From contig CP071493.1 in assembly GCA_017354895.1 (NCBI GenBank), positions 1,736,001 through 1,800,000 on the forward strand: DNA of 64,000 bases, in the 5' to 3' direction. The position numbers and the translations under genes were made by a program. Below the pieces are notes generated by a model. That model worked only from the letters and a program-made list of their open reading frames with translations. It did not search any database and had not been told where the DNA came from. Shown here piece after piece: positions 33,535-49,786 of this stretch (its first letter is position 1; each line of letters begins with the position of its first letter). Origin of the DNA: Podospora comata (taxonomy: Eukaryota; Ascomycota; Sordariomycetes; Sordariales; Podosporaceae).

Positions 33535-35095
33535 TCATTCCATCACCAACACATTCCTAAACCTCGGCTTCCCCCCCTTCATCCCCTCAAACGCCTCATT
33601 CACCCTATCCAACCCAAACCTCTCGACAAAACACCTCACCCCATTCCTCTTCGCAAACGCCACCGCCTCCTCCCCATCTACCGCCGTCCCCGTCGACCAC
33701 CCACTAACCGAGACCGCCTTCGTCACCATCAAAAAAGTATCAAACTCCACCCCCCCAACCGGCGCCAAAACCACCATCCTCCCAAAATTCGCCAACCCCC
33801 CGAGCAACCCCCCAATAGCCTTCGCACTAGGCGCCGTACTAATAATCACCTTCGCCCCTCCCATCTCCTGCAATCTCTTCACCGGATCCTCAACCAGCGA
33901 ATCGATATACCCATCCGCCCCCAACTCCCCCATCACCAACTCCTTCTTGTCACTCCCCGTCGAGACTCCGATAGTCTTGTACCCCATAGCCTTGGAGTAC
34001 TGCACCGCCAGATGGCCCAACCCTCCGACGCCCTGGACGGCAACGACGGCTTCCTCCCCGGGGATGATCCCGCTGTGGCGGAGGGCGTTGAAGACGGTCG
34101 TGCCGGCGCAGAGGAAGGGAGCTGTGGAGGCGGGGTCGGCGTCGAGGGGGATGCGCGAGACGGCTTCGTGGCGGAGGAGGCAGTATTCCGCGTAACCGCC
34201 GTTCATGGAGACGCCGTTGATGGCTTCGTTGGCGCAGTACTGGTGGGCGCCTTTGACGCAGGAGGGGCAGGTGCCGTCGTGGCCTGGGGGCGGGGGCGGG
34301 GGGGTGTCAATGAAGGAGGCAAGATAGGGAAAAGGGGGTGATGGAGAAGGGAAAAGGGGGTGATGGAGAGGGGCAAGAAGGGTGAAATGGGGTAATGTGC
34401 TAAAGTGGGAATGTGACAAATGTGCAAAAGGGCAGGATAACAATCTCCACAATGGGAAAAGTAACTTTGGCAGGAACAAGGAAAGGGAAGGAGCGACAAG
34501 GGAAAGGGGCCACAAAAGGAAAGGAGCGTGAAGAAGAAAGATGTCAAAGGGAAGGAGCGTCAATCAAAGACCGTAAGGGCAAGAGCAATCAACGAGAGGA
34601 AAGAACGACGCAACAAAATACCACAGCAGAAAAATACGTACCACCATGCCATCCGCCCCCGACCCTCTCCCCAAGACTAAACCCCTTCACCCCCTCCCCC
34701 AGCGCAGCAACCTCCCCGATGATCTCGTGTCCCAAAATCCTTGGAAACGACGTCGGGATCATCCCCGCCGTGACGAAGGCATCAGTGTGGCAGATCCCAC
34801 ACGCCAGCACCTTCACTAGAATCTGGCCTGGACCGGGGGGGATTAGGGGCAAGGACTGCAGCTCCAGAGGCTGGTTCAGTCCCGTGAGCACAGCTGCCCG
34901 GAATGTTTTAGGGAGGTTACTGATTGCGGACATGGTGGATAGTGCTGATAAATCCCGTCGGGTTGGCGAGTGATATGGAAACGATGCTTGGAAGTCCGAG
35001 ATGCAATTGAGAGGTTTGCGGAGGTGCACCGGATGGAGGCGGAGACAGGAGGAGATGAAGGTGCGGGCATGGGGGCTTTTGTAAAGGGTGGCCAT
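33535..35095 (-). CDS. Zinc-containing alcohol dehydrogenase (MDR family), possibly mitochondrial
   Basis: Two exons, 35095-34642 and 34283-33535, joined over an unusually long 358-bp intron (donor GTACGT, acceptor CCCCCAG). The joined GGWHGGHDGTCPSC has the expected motif order. 400 residues from the first ATG. Seen: CGICHTD (catalytic-zinc Cys), GHEIIGEV (catalytic-zinc His region), a lobe CPSCVKGAHQYC with three of the usual structural-zinc cysteines, and the NAD(P) Rossmann motif VQGVGGLGHLAVQYSKAMG. It should oxidise alcohols or reduce aldehydes. The first 54 residues before MSAISNLPKTF are rich in Arg, Ser and Leu with few acids, so they may be a mitochondrial presequence; translation could also begin at that second Met (34933-34935). 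Confidence 0.85.
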
Positions 35096-35706
35096 TGCGA
35101 GCGGGTTTCTGGTGTTTGTCGTCGGAGAGGGTCTATCTTGTAGATTAGGTGCTTACTCAGTTTGTTGCACTTGAACCGCGGACTTCGGCTTGGTTTCTGG
35201 ATGGAGGCGAAAAGTTGGAGGGATATATTGGACGTGCGGGCTGGTAATCGTCAAGCTGATGTCATGGCGTTGGGTGTTCAGTAAACATCTTCCTAGTATT
35301 TCCTAAACCGCAGTTTTCGGTACACCTTTTTTATCTCATTACAACCTACTAATCTCCAAATCTTAGCAAGATATTTGATGTCCGTTGTTCCCTAGTAGTA
35401 CGGTGAGGAGAATATAGTATGCTGAGGTGGCGGACAATCGGATCGTCATGGGGAAAGCTGATAGCCCAAGTGGGAGGAACAATGACAAGCTCTCGTGCTG
35501 TTAGAAAGAGCTCTTGGGCCACTGAAGATGCCAGCGGTAGATAGGTAATCATTTCTGCAGGTGCTGACTGTAATCTACGGAAAGAAACCATGTTTAGTGA
35601 TCGTGCCGCCGGAGGAACCCTAACCCTGGTCCTTTTGCGTTCAAGCCACTCAGGGGTAATTCAGGGGTTACACCAGGTGGATCCACCTCTTAGCGAGGAC
35701 AAAGGT
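35096..35706. other. intergenic: alcohol dehydrogenase promoter and regulator 3' side
   Basis: No gene supported; an 80-codon frame on the minus strand lacks motifs. Confidence 0.45.
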
Positions 35707-38005
35707 TTACCCATCTTGATCATACACATTCCGAATGAACCCATCCGCCTCCTTAATAATATGGACGCTTTGATCCACGCTGGGTGAACTTGGTCCCCCA
35801 GCAACTTCCTGCCAGCCCTCCAACAACTGGGTGAGGTGATGTCCTGCAGCCAAGACTTCTGGTCCGATGAGGTTGCGTAACGATGGCACTTGACATGCGG
35901 CAAGAAGGACAAGCATTGCCCCGGCCATTCTAGCGATGTATTAGCTGGAGCATACTGACTAGCGGTTGTGGCTTACGACAGAGAACAAATCCACGTGTCT
36001 ACGAGGACTGTTTGGGAGAAACCTCGCAGATTGAGGATGTGAAGGAGGCAGGCGTCGAGACAGGACTTGCAATTGCCGAGGATGCCCTGGTTTGGTGATA
36101 CAGAAGGACTGGTGTCCCCGATTCCGTCATTGATATTAGTGAGGGACTGCCCGCTGAGCATCCCCATCAGGTACCTATCACAAAGTGAGAGACGTCCAGA
36201 CGAGACAAAAGCGGCGTAACTTACGGTCGATATATCACACTTCGGCAAGTCAGGTATCTCTGCCTCAGAAACCTCCCATGTTCAGTCATTTCGCCAGACG
36301 GCTTCCGCTGTCGCCTAGAGTCGATTTCTGGCACCTCAAACGTAAAAGCGCTAGGAAGAACGTCTCTCCACTCCTCCAACTGGTGGTCCAGTTCCGCAAC
36401 CACGCTGGGAAATCGATTGATGTCCATCCCCGCACCAGTATCCTTTGCGTATAAAAGCTGATGTACTCGATTCAGCAGCCGTCTCATCGAAATGCATGCC
36501 AGGAAGTACAACGACGACAGCTCCTCGTCCTTGGGTGAGTCATGGGTGTGATACGTGCCCACCGGCAGTGAGACTGAAGACTCAATTCTGGCAATGCCCG
36601 ATAGTGGTACGTGGGACAGCTCAGCTAGATAATCCGATTCGAGAATGTAGCAAGCCCAAAAGATTCTTTTTGTTCTTTCCTCGTCTTCAGCACCGACGTT
36701 CCTTGGACTTGGCAGGTATGTGTTCGATGACTGTATGTAAGGCGACGAGGTGGAGGGGACTGAATCTGCGTAGGACAATAGCAACATGCATTTTGACGAT
36801 GCTGACGAGATGCACTGCCATGCTTGGAGAGGACGCCGGAGGAAAGCAAAATAGATGCTGCCAAACCCAGGTCTTTAGTCAGCGCGAGATTGAAATGAGT
36901 GGAGGACACACTTACGCAGTGAAGAACAAACATTGAGCTGATGTTGAGCTTACATCAGTTTGAGCCACATAAAGCATTTTCAGTGCTTTTTCAAAGAAGA
37001 GGTCGCCCCTAGAGCGAGCAGAAGCCTTTTCTTCTTTCTCTTTCGAATCCGGCGACCGTGGACTGTTCACCAGTCTCGAGGTGACCTTGCTCGCATAGCC
37101 CAATGCTAACGTCAACAATGCTAGGCAAGTCTCTGGCGTGTCCTCCTCTTCATGGCAACCACCCAGCATTGTCTGCTTCGTTTTTGCCAGTTGATGCAGT
37201 GACATTGTTGGGTACCAAAAGTTGAAGTTTTGGGAAAAGGCATCCAGGATTGCATCTATTTCCTCTTCTGGGAGATTGCACGATGCATCGTCAGACCACT
37301 GGCTTTTGACTTTCAGCGGGTGGCGCGCCCTTTCCAACTCGAAGATTGGTATGTAATGCTGTCGAAGACTGGGAAACGCATCAAAGTGTGGCCAGTGCAA
37401 CACGGACTCAGTCGTCGATGTGTGCCAAGATTCGAGCACTGCATTTTCGAGCTCGTTGGGGGTAGGAGTTGTCGGACTCATCTCATACTGGCCAATACTT
37501 CTAGTACGTTGACGACTGAGTGTTTGGTGATGCGTATGCAGGTCGCTCAGAGGACTGCTGGAGAAGCTTGTGGTTCGTGTTGACGCCGTTTGGGTTGAGG
37601 TTGTCATTGACTGCAGCGACATCTGGAACATGTCAGACAAATGGACTCGAAGTCTGCCCATCCGAGACTCGAGTAGACCTACAAGATTGGCGTTCATTTT
37701 ATGCAGGAAGGTTTCCAAACGTAACACTCCATCCAATATCAAGTCGCTCTTCCCTCTCCTTGATTCACACTGTCAGCTTTTCCAACATCTAGTGTTCTGC
37801 TGTGCAAAAAGTGCTACTGACGAATTGGCCTCGGAGCCATATGTGCAGTCATTTTCGGTCGAAGCACATGCCACGCAAGGATCTTTTCCATCACATCTGA
37901 ATGTCGTAACCTGTGAGCAACTGTCCCTACTCTGGGTTTGGAACCCACACACCGGGGATCTCACCTGATTTTTCGTGCTCGGCACAGGTCACACTTCCAC
38001 TTCAT
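35707..38005 (-). CDS. Zn2Cys6 transcription factor, likely regulator of the adjoining sugar genes
   Basis: Six exons deduced: 38005-37965, 37896-37818, 37769-36916, 36857-36225, 36174-35977 and 35929-35707; introns of 47-68 bp. The product is about 675 residues. The first splice creates the binuclear zinc cluster CDLCRARKIRC..DPCVAC......C at residues 5-30. It is followed by a linker (SRRGKSDLILDG) and the fungal_trans middle homology region with RTKRIFWACYILESDYLAELS. Such proteins bind CGG-type triplets as dimers and activate pathway genes. It lies 535 bases from the end of the transporter gene and on the same strand, with the GH2 beta-galactosidase next in line, so a pathway-specific role in galactoside use is the natural inference. 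Confidence 0.82.
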
Positions 38006-38540
38006 CAGCCCAGGCTGGCGGAGTAAGCAAGACAGTTAACACTCACCGCATGGGATGTACGAAGCCTCTTCCTCGCAGGTTCCCCTGCGTGGACGTAGTC
38101 GATCATGATTGTAGAGGACTCATGCACCCCGAAGCGGACCAAGAGGTATCCCAGCACTTAGTAACGTTGGAGAAAACTGGGTCTTGGACTGGAAACTGGG
38201 GAGACATGGGCCCTTAAGCTTATTTTGCATGTGCTGCGGAGAAAGCGGGGATAGCAAGGGTAAATCGAGAATCGCTTGTTATCCTGGGTGGTATTGAAGA
38301 AATATTCCGAAAACCTTAAGCGCACCCTGATCACCTCGGGGGATTTTGGTCCGTTCCAGAGTTGACAACCAGTCGGCACAAGCACATTCCCTCCCCTAAA
38401 GGTATACATTATGTTAGTATCAAAACCTCTCCTATAGGCTTTTTGGTGCAACTCCTCTGTCAGATTATGGTTCAAGAACTAGGTACCTAGGTACATACTC
38501 ATTCAATACCAGCAGCTCGGCTCCTACATGTTTCACAATC
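38006..38540. other. promoter region of the Zn2Cys6 regulator
   Basis: No gene. Contains a short palindromic stretch, TAGGTACCTAGGTACAT, near 38480. Confidence 0.45.
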
Positions 38541-40212
38541 CTAAGGGTCATGATCAAGTTCCGATGCTGGGTTTGCGCCGACTGTGTTGAGAACAGTTTG
38601 GGCACTTCTCTTCTCCAAACTCTTCTTGACCGGGTTAGGGGCAGAAAACACCTCTTCCAATTCCTCCAATGTTCTGTCTTTGGTCTCTGGAAACAGGAAG
38701 TAGATGAATGCTGCCTCAAAAAGATCCCAGAACACAAAAACCAAGTAGAAGTAATAACCAATCTTCTCAAAGGCAGGGCCAGAAGCGTACTGCAAAATCG
38801 TTGATGCAGCAGCCGAGGAGAAATTCCCAACGGCGGTTCCTTTGGCTCGTGTCGATGTAGGAAGGCACTCTGAAATGTACATGCTTTGAAGGGGTGTCCA
38901 ACCAAATGAGAAGACAATTCCGAATATGAAGATGAAGGCGATGGTGGTGTTGGCAGCTGCTACTTGGGTCGGATCATCAGTAGCCATTTTGCTGGTGCCT
39001 GTGATGATGGCAAAGCAAACAGAAGCAAACACAATCGTGTAGAGCAGCAGCGCTCGCCGGCCGATGACGTCTGACATGCGAGCGCCAAGAACAGCTCCGA
39101 AGAGCGACAGCACGGGGTTGATACCGTTGAGCGCCAGCACTCGCTGCTCTTGCACAATACCTGCGGACTCCAGCATAGTGACCATGTAATAAGACGACAA
39201 CGAATTGCCGCTGATCTGGCCAAAGATGCCCATCCCGAGAACGCAAATCAGACGCCGTCGTGCGGAATGAGTGTTCCACAATTCATGATAATCGTACCAC
39301 TTCTTATCGGACGCCTCGGAGGAAATTTGGTTCATCATCTCCTTGATTTGTAACTGGACAATGGGGTGATCGGTCCGCCCTTCTCCATGGTAAACGGCCA
39401 AGACGTGGAGTGCATCCTCGTGTCTGTCTTGGGCCACCAGCCATCTTGGACTTTCTGGCAACCAGAATACACCCAGACAGACTAAGCCAGAAGTCACCAT
39501 CTGGCACCAAATCGGAATGCGCCAAGCATCGAGCGTGCCAATGTAGGAGCAACCGTAGACTGTCCATGAGGCGATGATGCTCCCAATGTACCACGTGCAG
39601 TTGTAGAGGCCCGTGAGAGTACCTCTCCACTTCGGATGAGCCATTTCAGACACGTAGCACGGTGCTGAAACACAGCAAAAGCTCACCCCGAACCCGAGAA
39701 CGAAGCGTCCAGCGAGGAATTGACCGGGAGTTGTACTCGGTGCTTGGACACAAGTACCAATGATGATGATTACAGCCCCTGTGAACATGCCCCAGCGGCG
39801 CCCAAACCAATCGTTGACGGGACCAGTGAAGAAGACTGCTGCGACGGAGCCGATGTTGTACATGGCGAAGACCAGGCCGGTACTCGATCCTGCTGTTTTC
39901 CTGGTGATTCAAAGTCAGTACGGTGGTGCGAGTGTCACATACAGTCCAACTGAATGTATCTTACATGTTGAAGTACTGTTGATACGACTTCATCCCGTTC
40001 AGCCCGCCCATCAGGCTCCCATCGTAGCCATTGAGACATCCGCAGAGGTAGGCTATTGCAAGTACAAGGTACAGACGTGCCATCTTTGCCGACCAAGGGG
40101 AGTATTTGGTGTCGTCGACATCGTGGGCGAGCCGCACGGCAACGTCGGTGTCGCGGAACTTGTCATCGTGATGCTCGGCGAAAGACGCCGTCTTCTCTGT
40201 GCTCGCCGCCAT
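38541..40212 (-). CDS. MFS sugar transporter, lactose-permease type
   Basis: Two exons, 40212-39965 and 39900-38541, with a 64-bp intron placed within YFNMKTAGSS. The product is 535 residues with twelve predicted helices. Sugar-porter signatures: GYDGSLMGG in helix 1, DWFGRRWG between helices 2 and 3, LPESPRWL after helix 6, DVIGRR between 8 and 9, and [15 protein letters not shown] after helix 12. The N-terminal tail of about 45 residues is cytosolic. The neighbour read in the opposite direction is a cytosolic beta-galactosidase, so the likely cargo is lactose or another beta-galactoside entering with protons, as in the yeast LAC12/LAC4 pair. The substrate is inferred from context, not from residues. 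Confidence 0.88.
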
Positions 40213-41096
40213 ATTGTCGGCAAACTCTAATGGATTTCTTCAAGCTTAGCAATGGGAAAGGCCAAATCTTCTTGGAGAACGACGGTGGTCAGTGAAAGAA
40301 GAACTTCCACTCTTCGGGATGTGCATTGCTTTTGTGAAGCGTTTACTTCATTGTGGTATCATTGATGTGGTATCAAACCACTGCTACCTAGGTAGCTTCC
40401 CCGCACAGGACATCTCATTATGGTCTTGATGCCGGAGGATCTGAAGCTTTAATGGGCCGGATATTGCCTTGCATGATTTTATGGTGGCATTGTTCGTTGA
40501 ATGCCGGCGCTTGATGTATCAGTGTAACTTAAAACTTGGTCCACCTATCCCCCGCCTATCCCACCCCCACTGAGCAGGTGCGTTGCCGTTCGGCTCCGAT
40601 ATCCCCGATCGATGTAATTGGATGGGTGAATTCGTTGTTGAGATCAACCCCGCCATCTCCAACATTGAGCTCTCACCACCACCATGCCTGTCCTGATCTT
40701 TGGAGGGGCTGTTTTGTTTCCTTGTATACATTCTTGCTAACAAAAATCTCCAAAGAAAACGTCTGTTCTATGTCCATGTCTAAGGCAAGAAAGATCATCA
40801 AAGGTTGCTTGATCAAAATAAGGCCCTTCGTGTCTTGGTATTGGCGGGGACCAAGCAAACGCTTTCCTAAATCTACCAGACCTCTTCAATGCTTGGTCAA
40901 AATGATGCTTTACGGGGCAGCTGCATGTTGAAGCTGATTGGAGGGATATCTGTGGACAACAACAATGGGACACTGAAGATCCCCCGCATATGTTCGTCGC
41001 GTGGCACGATTTCAACCCCAATAGACCCCTCACCACCACCACTGCAACCCGTCTTCCCAAACACTTCGAGGATCTAGCTGGAGGGGGTCTAGAAAA
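40213..41096. promoter_or_regulatory. Shared divergent promoter of the MFS transporter and the GH2 beta-galactosidase
   Basis: 884 bases between two divergent starts. CreA-type sites (SYGGRG or its complement) occur at 40399-40404, 40550-40555, 40565-40570, 40648-40653, 40982-40987 and 41078-41083. About three to four would be expected by chance, so the excess is modest, but the tight group at 40550-40653 is notable. A CCGTTCGG motif (near 40578) is a possible half-site pair for a Zn2Cys6 factor. The layout suggests joint induction with glucose repression. Confidence 0.5.
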
Positions 41097-44580
<3,484 letters not shown>

Positions 44581-44875
44581 GTAGCCGGTAGTTTTCGATC
44601 TCAAATACTTGGATATGTTTCGAAAAGAGATGACATTACACTTTGTCCCTCAAAAGCGCTCAGAGAACACCAAAAGGTATTAGGGCAAATCGTTGAACAT
44701 CGAACTCGACAGTTTGGTAGACCTACTGGCCTTTGAACCAAAAGCGTTTTCCAGTTCAAACAGCCGACTTACTAATATGATATCCCACACAACCACGACC
44801 CGTGCTTCCAGGAGGTTCCTCTCCCACAGCTCAAAAACCCCGCAGTGAGTGCAAGCGGGGGACTCGGGATAGACC

Positions 44876-46185
44876 ATGTCCGCCACCCTTCTCATCAAGC
44901 TTCCGGCAAGAAGATCCCAACTCAGCCGTGCTGCCAGCTTCATCATGCCCCCAACAGTCCAGTTCAACCCCTCCGCCACCTCATGGCGCTCTTCACCCCC
45001 CACAGACCTGGGCAGCACCACCTCCCAAACGATCCAAACCTTTCACTCCCTCCTCCCCTCCTACAGCCCCACACCCCTCCAGCCCCTTCCCTCCATCGCC
45101 CAAGACCTAGGTATCAAAGCTGTCTACCTCAAAAGCGAAGCCTCCCGGCTCGGGCTCCCTTCGTTCAAAATACTAGGTGCCTCATGGGCTGTTTACCGCG
45201 CCGTACTTGACTTCCTTGCCGTTGGGCTGGTCCCCAACCAGGCACTCCCCTCTCTGGATGACATTAAGAAAGTGATCCACGACAAGGGTTTGGAAGAGTT
45301 ACAGGTAATTACCGCCACAGCAGGCAACTGGGGACGGGCGGTGGCCAAGATGGCGGGGTATCTCGGTTTGAAGACCGTGGTTTTCGGGAGTGATCATATG
45401 CATCCTACCACAAGAGAACTGATACGCAACGAGGGGCTAGGGGCCGAGGTTAGGGTGGTGAAAGGGGGGTATGTTGATGCTGCGAACGAGGCGAGGGAGT
45501 ATGGGATGGAAGAGGGGAGGGAAAAAGAGAGGTTGTTGGTTATGGATATGGGTTTTGAGGGAGGGGAGAAAGTTCCTGGGGTGAGTTCGCAAGCCTGATG
45601 ACAATGACATTTTGAGTTGTTATGCTGACAGTGGAATAGTGGGTTGTGGAGGGATACAGCACTATGCTTACGGAGTACGAGACTCAGATTCGGGAACAAA
45701 CTGATGGTCAACGGGGTGCGACACATGCTTTTGTTCCTTGCGGTTGTGGATCTATCGCGAGTGCTGTCACGCAGTTTTTTAGGGACGCCAAAAGGGAGGA
45801 TGATGTGAAAGTTGTGGTTGTCGAGCCGGATTCTGCGGCTTGTTTGTTGGCTTCACTTGAAAGGGGAGAGGATAGTACGGTTGAGACGGGGGATGAGACG
45901 ATTATGTGTGGGATGAACTGTGGGACACTGTCAGGGAGCGCTTGGGAGGTTTTGGGGAAAGGTGTGGAGGCGGGTGTAGCTGTGACTGATAAAGAGGCTC
46001 ATCGGGCTGTGGTGGATCTTGAGAATGAGGGGGTTGAAGCTGGGCCTTGCGGTGCGGCTACGTTGGCCGGGTTGAGGAGAGTCTGCGCGGATGTTTCGGC
46101 GAGGGAGAAGTTGGGGTTGGGTGCGGAGGCGGTGGTAGTGTTGTTCTGTACGGAGGGGAAGAGGGAATATGAGGTGCCAGTGTAA
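44876..46185 (+). CDS. Diaminopropionate ammonia-lyase-like PLP enzyme, probably mitochondrial
   Basis: Two exons, 44876-45580 and 45640-46185, with a 59-bp intron in phase 0. The product is 416 residues. Fold-type II PLP marks: GLPSFKILGASWAVYR, whose Lys should bind PLP as in the DpaL/YgeX pattern AFKxLGxSYA; ITATAGNWGRAVA; and the phosphate loop FVPCGCGSIASAV. Near the end is EGVEAGPCGAATLAGL. Such enzymes split 2,3-diaminopropionate, and often D- or L-serine, into pyruvate and ammonia. The first 23 residues (MSATLLIKLPARRSQLSRAASFI) are basic, Ser/Leu-rich and free of acids, so a mitochondrial presequence is likely; MPPTV (44945) is an alternative start. It follows the beta-galactosidase gene by 295 bases on the same strand; a link is not obvious. 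Confidence 0.75.
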
Positions 46186-47996
46186 CAAGGATTGGATGGA
46201 CGGAACATACCGAGATTTTGTTGACCCACCATCTAGTCAAGGCAACCAATATTCACGGTCCATAGGATGAAATGCTCGTGGATCTTGCACAGGAAGGCTG
46301 TGTGGAGCATAGACTCGCACGACTCAGGTCAGCAACAACAAAGTAAGAGCCAATGATTTGGAACACGGTGGTTGGATGATAGAATACAACTCAACTACGC
46401 GAGGATGCGGTGAGTGTGGTATCAGCTGTTGGCACATGCAGACATAATGATCCGATTGCTGCTCTCTGCATTTCTATACCCGTTCATTTCCGTTGGTCTT
46501 TGTTGTGTCAGAAAATACATCTGCCTCACTGGATGGCGTTTGCCTCATTGAAATCTCATCAACAAACCGCAAAGGGATGCTACCTTGACTGTCGTTCTGC
46601 TAGATCTTGGTCCATGGCCACTCTTCTTGGCTGACGAGAGAGGCACTTAATTGGCCATCGTGATCATAGTCGCAGAATTATCGCTGTTTCCCAAGTCAAA
46701 GACAGCCATGTACACGATAACCATTCGCATCGCTCCACCTCAACATTGGCAAACCCACATTATATGGCCTGAGGCAATTCAGTCACATGAAGTGAGACAG
46801 TAGTAAAATGGCTGATTGATTAACCGCAGTTCGGTTTGCCCGAGATCCAACCGAGAAACATGGGGCAAAGGGCTTTGAGGAAGGTGACACGAACAGTGTT
46901 TTGGTGCAAAGCGGGCCAAGTGACGTTATCATTATCCACATGCAAGTCCACCCCAAAGGCAAGACGGCGTGGTATCACGTCTCGGAAACTGGGACTTTAT
47001 GCAGATCCCCCAGCCAATTCACCCTCCGGAAAAAATCCATCTCGGTAAAGGTTTGAGCTGTTTGTCTGGAGAAAACTGCACTACTGGATTTCTGGGGATG
47101 CGGGTTCAGGGACCCTGTGAAGTTTGACAGGTTGGTTCCCGCAAAAATATCCAAGCGACACAGAATGTTGATGGACGGAAACCAGACTTCTATGAAACAC
47201 TGGATGGCCTATCAACTCTCTAGAACTGACCGGAGTTTCGTCCGGTCCACCGTGAACTGCGTTTGGCGGATTTCCCATTGCCCAGAAGTGAACAACTGCC
47301 GCTCAAGCTTCTCCAAGCTCCCGGCCCGAACACCAAGAAATCTTCATCTGAACTATGACCTCATCGCACCCCGCACCAATGCGACCCCTAAAAACCCTTC
47401 ACTTGCGAACCGGACCTTGGCCGAAGTCACCGATACTCCTAACTGCAGGTTTCATATCAAGAGTTTTTTTCTGACCGTATCCGCGTTGGGATAGCCATGG
47501 GAATATCCCTTCAAACTTTTCATCCGAGGTTGCACCATGCAGAAACGATTATCACAATCCAACCTCTTACACCCACAACTACCCACACAAAACCCACCAG
47601 ATCTGGGAATAGGGGCGGAACAAGATCGTCCCCCACCCCGCTGGGATGCCCTTAGCCCGCCAATGCGATTCACAGGCTGGACAGGACCGCACGTGGAGGG
47701 TTACCGAGTGACAGCATCCTGCAACACGCTCCACGGTGCTCGACAGCGGCTGGCAACGGTTCACTAGACCAACACGCTATCCTACACAGTCACACCCTTC
47801 TCGCCGCTCACTGGTTGCGTAGTCAGCCGGGAGAAGGGACCGTTCCCGGAAACCGTTACCTTTCAGGTCGGAGCCGGGCAAGCCTTCCAGCATGCGGTGC
47901 TATGGTATATAAGATGGGCGCCTGTCCCGGGTCAGGCCGTCCAGCAAGTTTATCAGTCATTCCTTCTTCACTGGCAACGGCCGAATCGTTACGACC
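46186..47996. other. 1.8 kb intergenic, promoter of the second MFS transporter
   Basis: No frame with motifs. The right end has a TATA box and a pyrimidine-rich leader. Confidence 0.45.
47906..47913 (+). promoter_or_regulatory. TATA box of the second MFS transporter
   Basis: TATATAAG lies about 85 bases before the ATG at 47997, fitting a regulated transporter gene. Confidence 0.5.
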
Positions 47997-49786
47997 ATGG
48001 CGCCACCAAAGTTCATGGGCCTCTCTGGGAGGCCGTTATCCATGATGGTATCAGCTGTTGCGACGACGGGGTTCCTCCTCTTCGGTTACGACCAAGGTGT
48101 GATGAGTGGTATCATCACGGCCCCAGCTTTCAACAATATGTTTCCAGAAACAAAAGACAACTCGACAATGCAAGGATTTGTGACGGCCATCTACGAGATC
48201 GGATGTCTGGCGGGCGCCATGTTCATGCTTTGGGCTGGTGATCTGCTCGGCAGACGACGAGGCATCATTACGGGCGCCAGCATCATGTTGATTGGCGTTA
48301 TCATTCAGGTTACGACGGTCAAGGATAAGAACCCGCTGGCTCAGCTCATCGTTGGTCGCGTTGTCATGGGTGTTGGAAACGGCATGAACACCTCGACAAT
48401 TCCCACTTACCAGGGTGAGTGAGACATCATTATCATCAAACAGGAAACAGGCAACTGACAATGGCCACAGCTGAATGCAGTAAGACGTCCAATCGAGGAC
48501 TTTTGATCTGTATCGAAGGTGGTGTCATCGCCTTCGGTACACTGATCGCCTACTGGCTCGACTACGGTGCTTCCTACGGGCCCGATGACCTTGTCTGGCG
48601 TTTCCCTATTGCCTTCCAGGTCATCTTCGCCGTGCTCATCATCTTCCCCATGATGTTCCTTCCCGAGTCGCCGAGATGGCTTCTGAGCCACCAGCGCGAG
48701 GCGGAAGCTGACCGAGTCATCGCCGCCATCCGTGGTTACGAAGAGGGAAGCCCCGAGGCTCTGCTCGAGCGCAACCTCATTGTCGATTCTCTCCGTGCCT
48801 CTGGTGGTTATGGCCAGAAGAGCACTCCCGTCAAGGCTCTCTTCACGCAGGGTAAAACGCAGCACTTTCGCCGCATGCTGCTCGGTTCCTCAGCCCAGTT
48901 CTTCCAGCAGGTCGGCGGCTGTAACGCAGTCATTTACTATTTCCCCATCCTGTTCGAGGAGTCCATCGGCACCGATCACAACATGTCACTCCTCTTGGGC
49001 GGTGTCAACATGATCGTTTATTCCATCTTCGCCACCACTTCCTGGTTCATCGTCGAGCGCGTCGGCCGGAGAAAGATGTTCCTCATCGGCAGTTTGGGAC
49101 AGTCTCTTTCCATGGTCATCACGTTCGCCTGCCTTATTGACGGCAAGGAAATGACTGCTCGCGGCGCTGCTGTGGGCTTGTTTACCTACATTGCCTTCTT
49201 CGGCGCCACCTGGCTCCCCTTGCCCTGGCTCTACCCTGCCGAAGTCAACCCCATCAAGACCAGAGCCAAAGCCAACGCTGTCTCTACCTGTGTCAACTGG
49301 CTGTTCAACTTTGTCATTGTCATGGTTACGCCTATCATGGTCTCCAACATTGGCTGGGGAACCTACCTCTTCTTTGCGGCAACAAACGCTTGCTTCATCC
49401 CGGTCATTTACTTCTTCTACCCTGAGACAGCAAAGAGATCTCTCGAAGAGATCGACATCATCTTTGCCAAGGGCCACGCAGAGAAGATGAGCTATGTCCG
49501 GGCTGCGAAGGAGCTGCCGTATTTGCAGCCAGAGGAGATTGAAGGGTACGCGAGAAAGTATGGTCTTGTTGGGCACCACGAGAGCGATAGCTCGACTGAG
49601 GTTGGAACTATTGGTGATGAGAGGAGGGATGTGGAGAAGAATTTCAGTGGGCAGAGCGGGAATACGACGAATAGCAGTGATGAGGGGTTGCCTGGCAGAG
49701 GGCCGGGTCCGTCGGTTGTTGATGAGGGGGGTGTGGAAAGTGGTTTTGGGGATGGAGTTAACGCGAGTAGGAAGGCTGATAATTAG
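47997..49786 (+). CDS. MFS sugar transporter (hexose/quinate porter type)
   Basis: Two exons, 47997-48414 and 48471-49786, with a 56-bp intron that joins TYQ to AECSKTSNRG, a conserved loop of this family. The product is 577 residues with twelve predicted helices. Signatures: FGYDQGVMSGII in helix 1, [33 protein letters not shown] in helix 7 (a sugar-binding QQxxGxN block), VGRRKM and PETAKRSLEEID. The cytosolic tail of about 100 residues is rich in Ser, Gly, Asp and Glu, with several lysines. The helix-7 block suggests a monosaccharide, so after hydrolysis of a galactoside it could serve uptake of hexoses, but no direct link to the cluster is shown. It is only distantly like the other transporter in the window. 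Confidence 0.9.

Noticed and set aside
33415-34341. Plus-strand frames of 240-308 codons over the alcohol dehydrogenase exon
   Set aside because: Shadows of an exon with clear MDR motifs on the minus strand.
47997-49786. Including the second MFS transporter in the galactoside cluster
   Set aside because: It is separated by an unrelated PLP-enzyme gene and a 1.8-kb gap, and its helix-7 motif fits many monosaccharide porters; no sequence link to the cluster was found.
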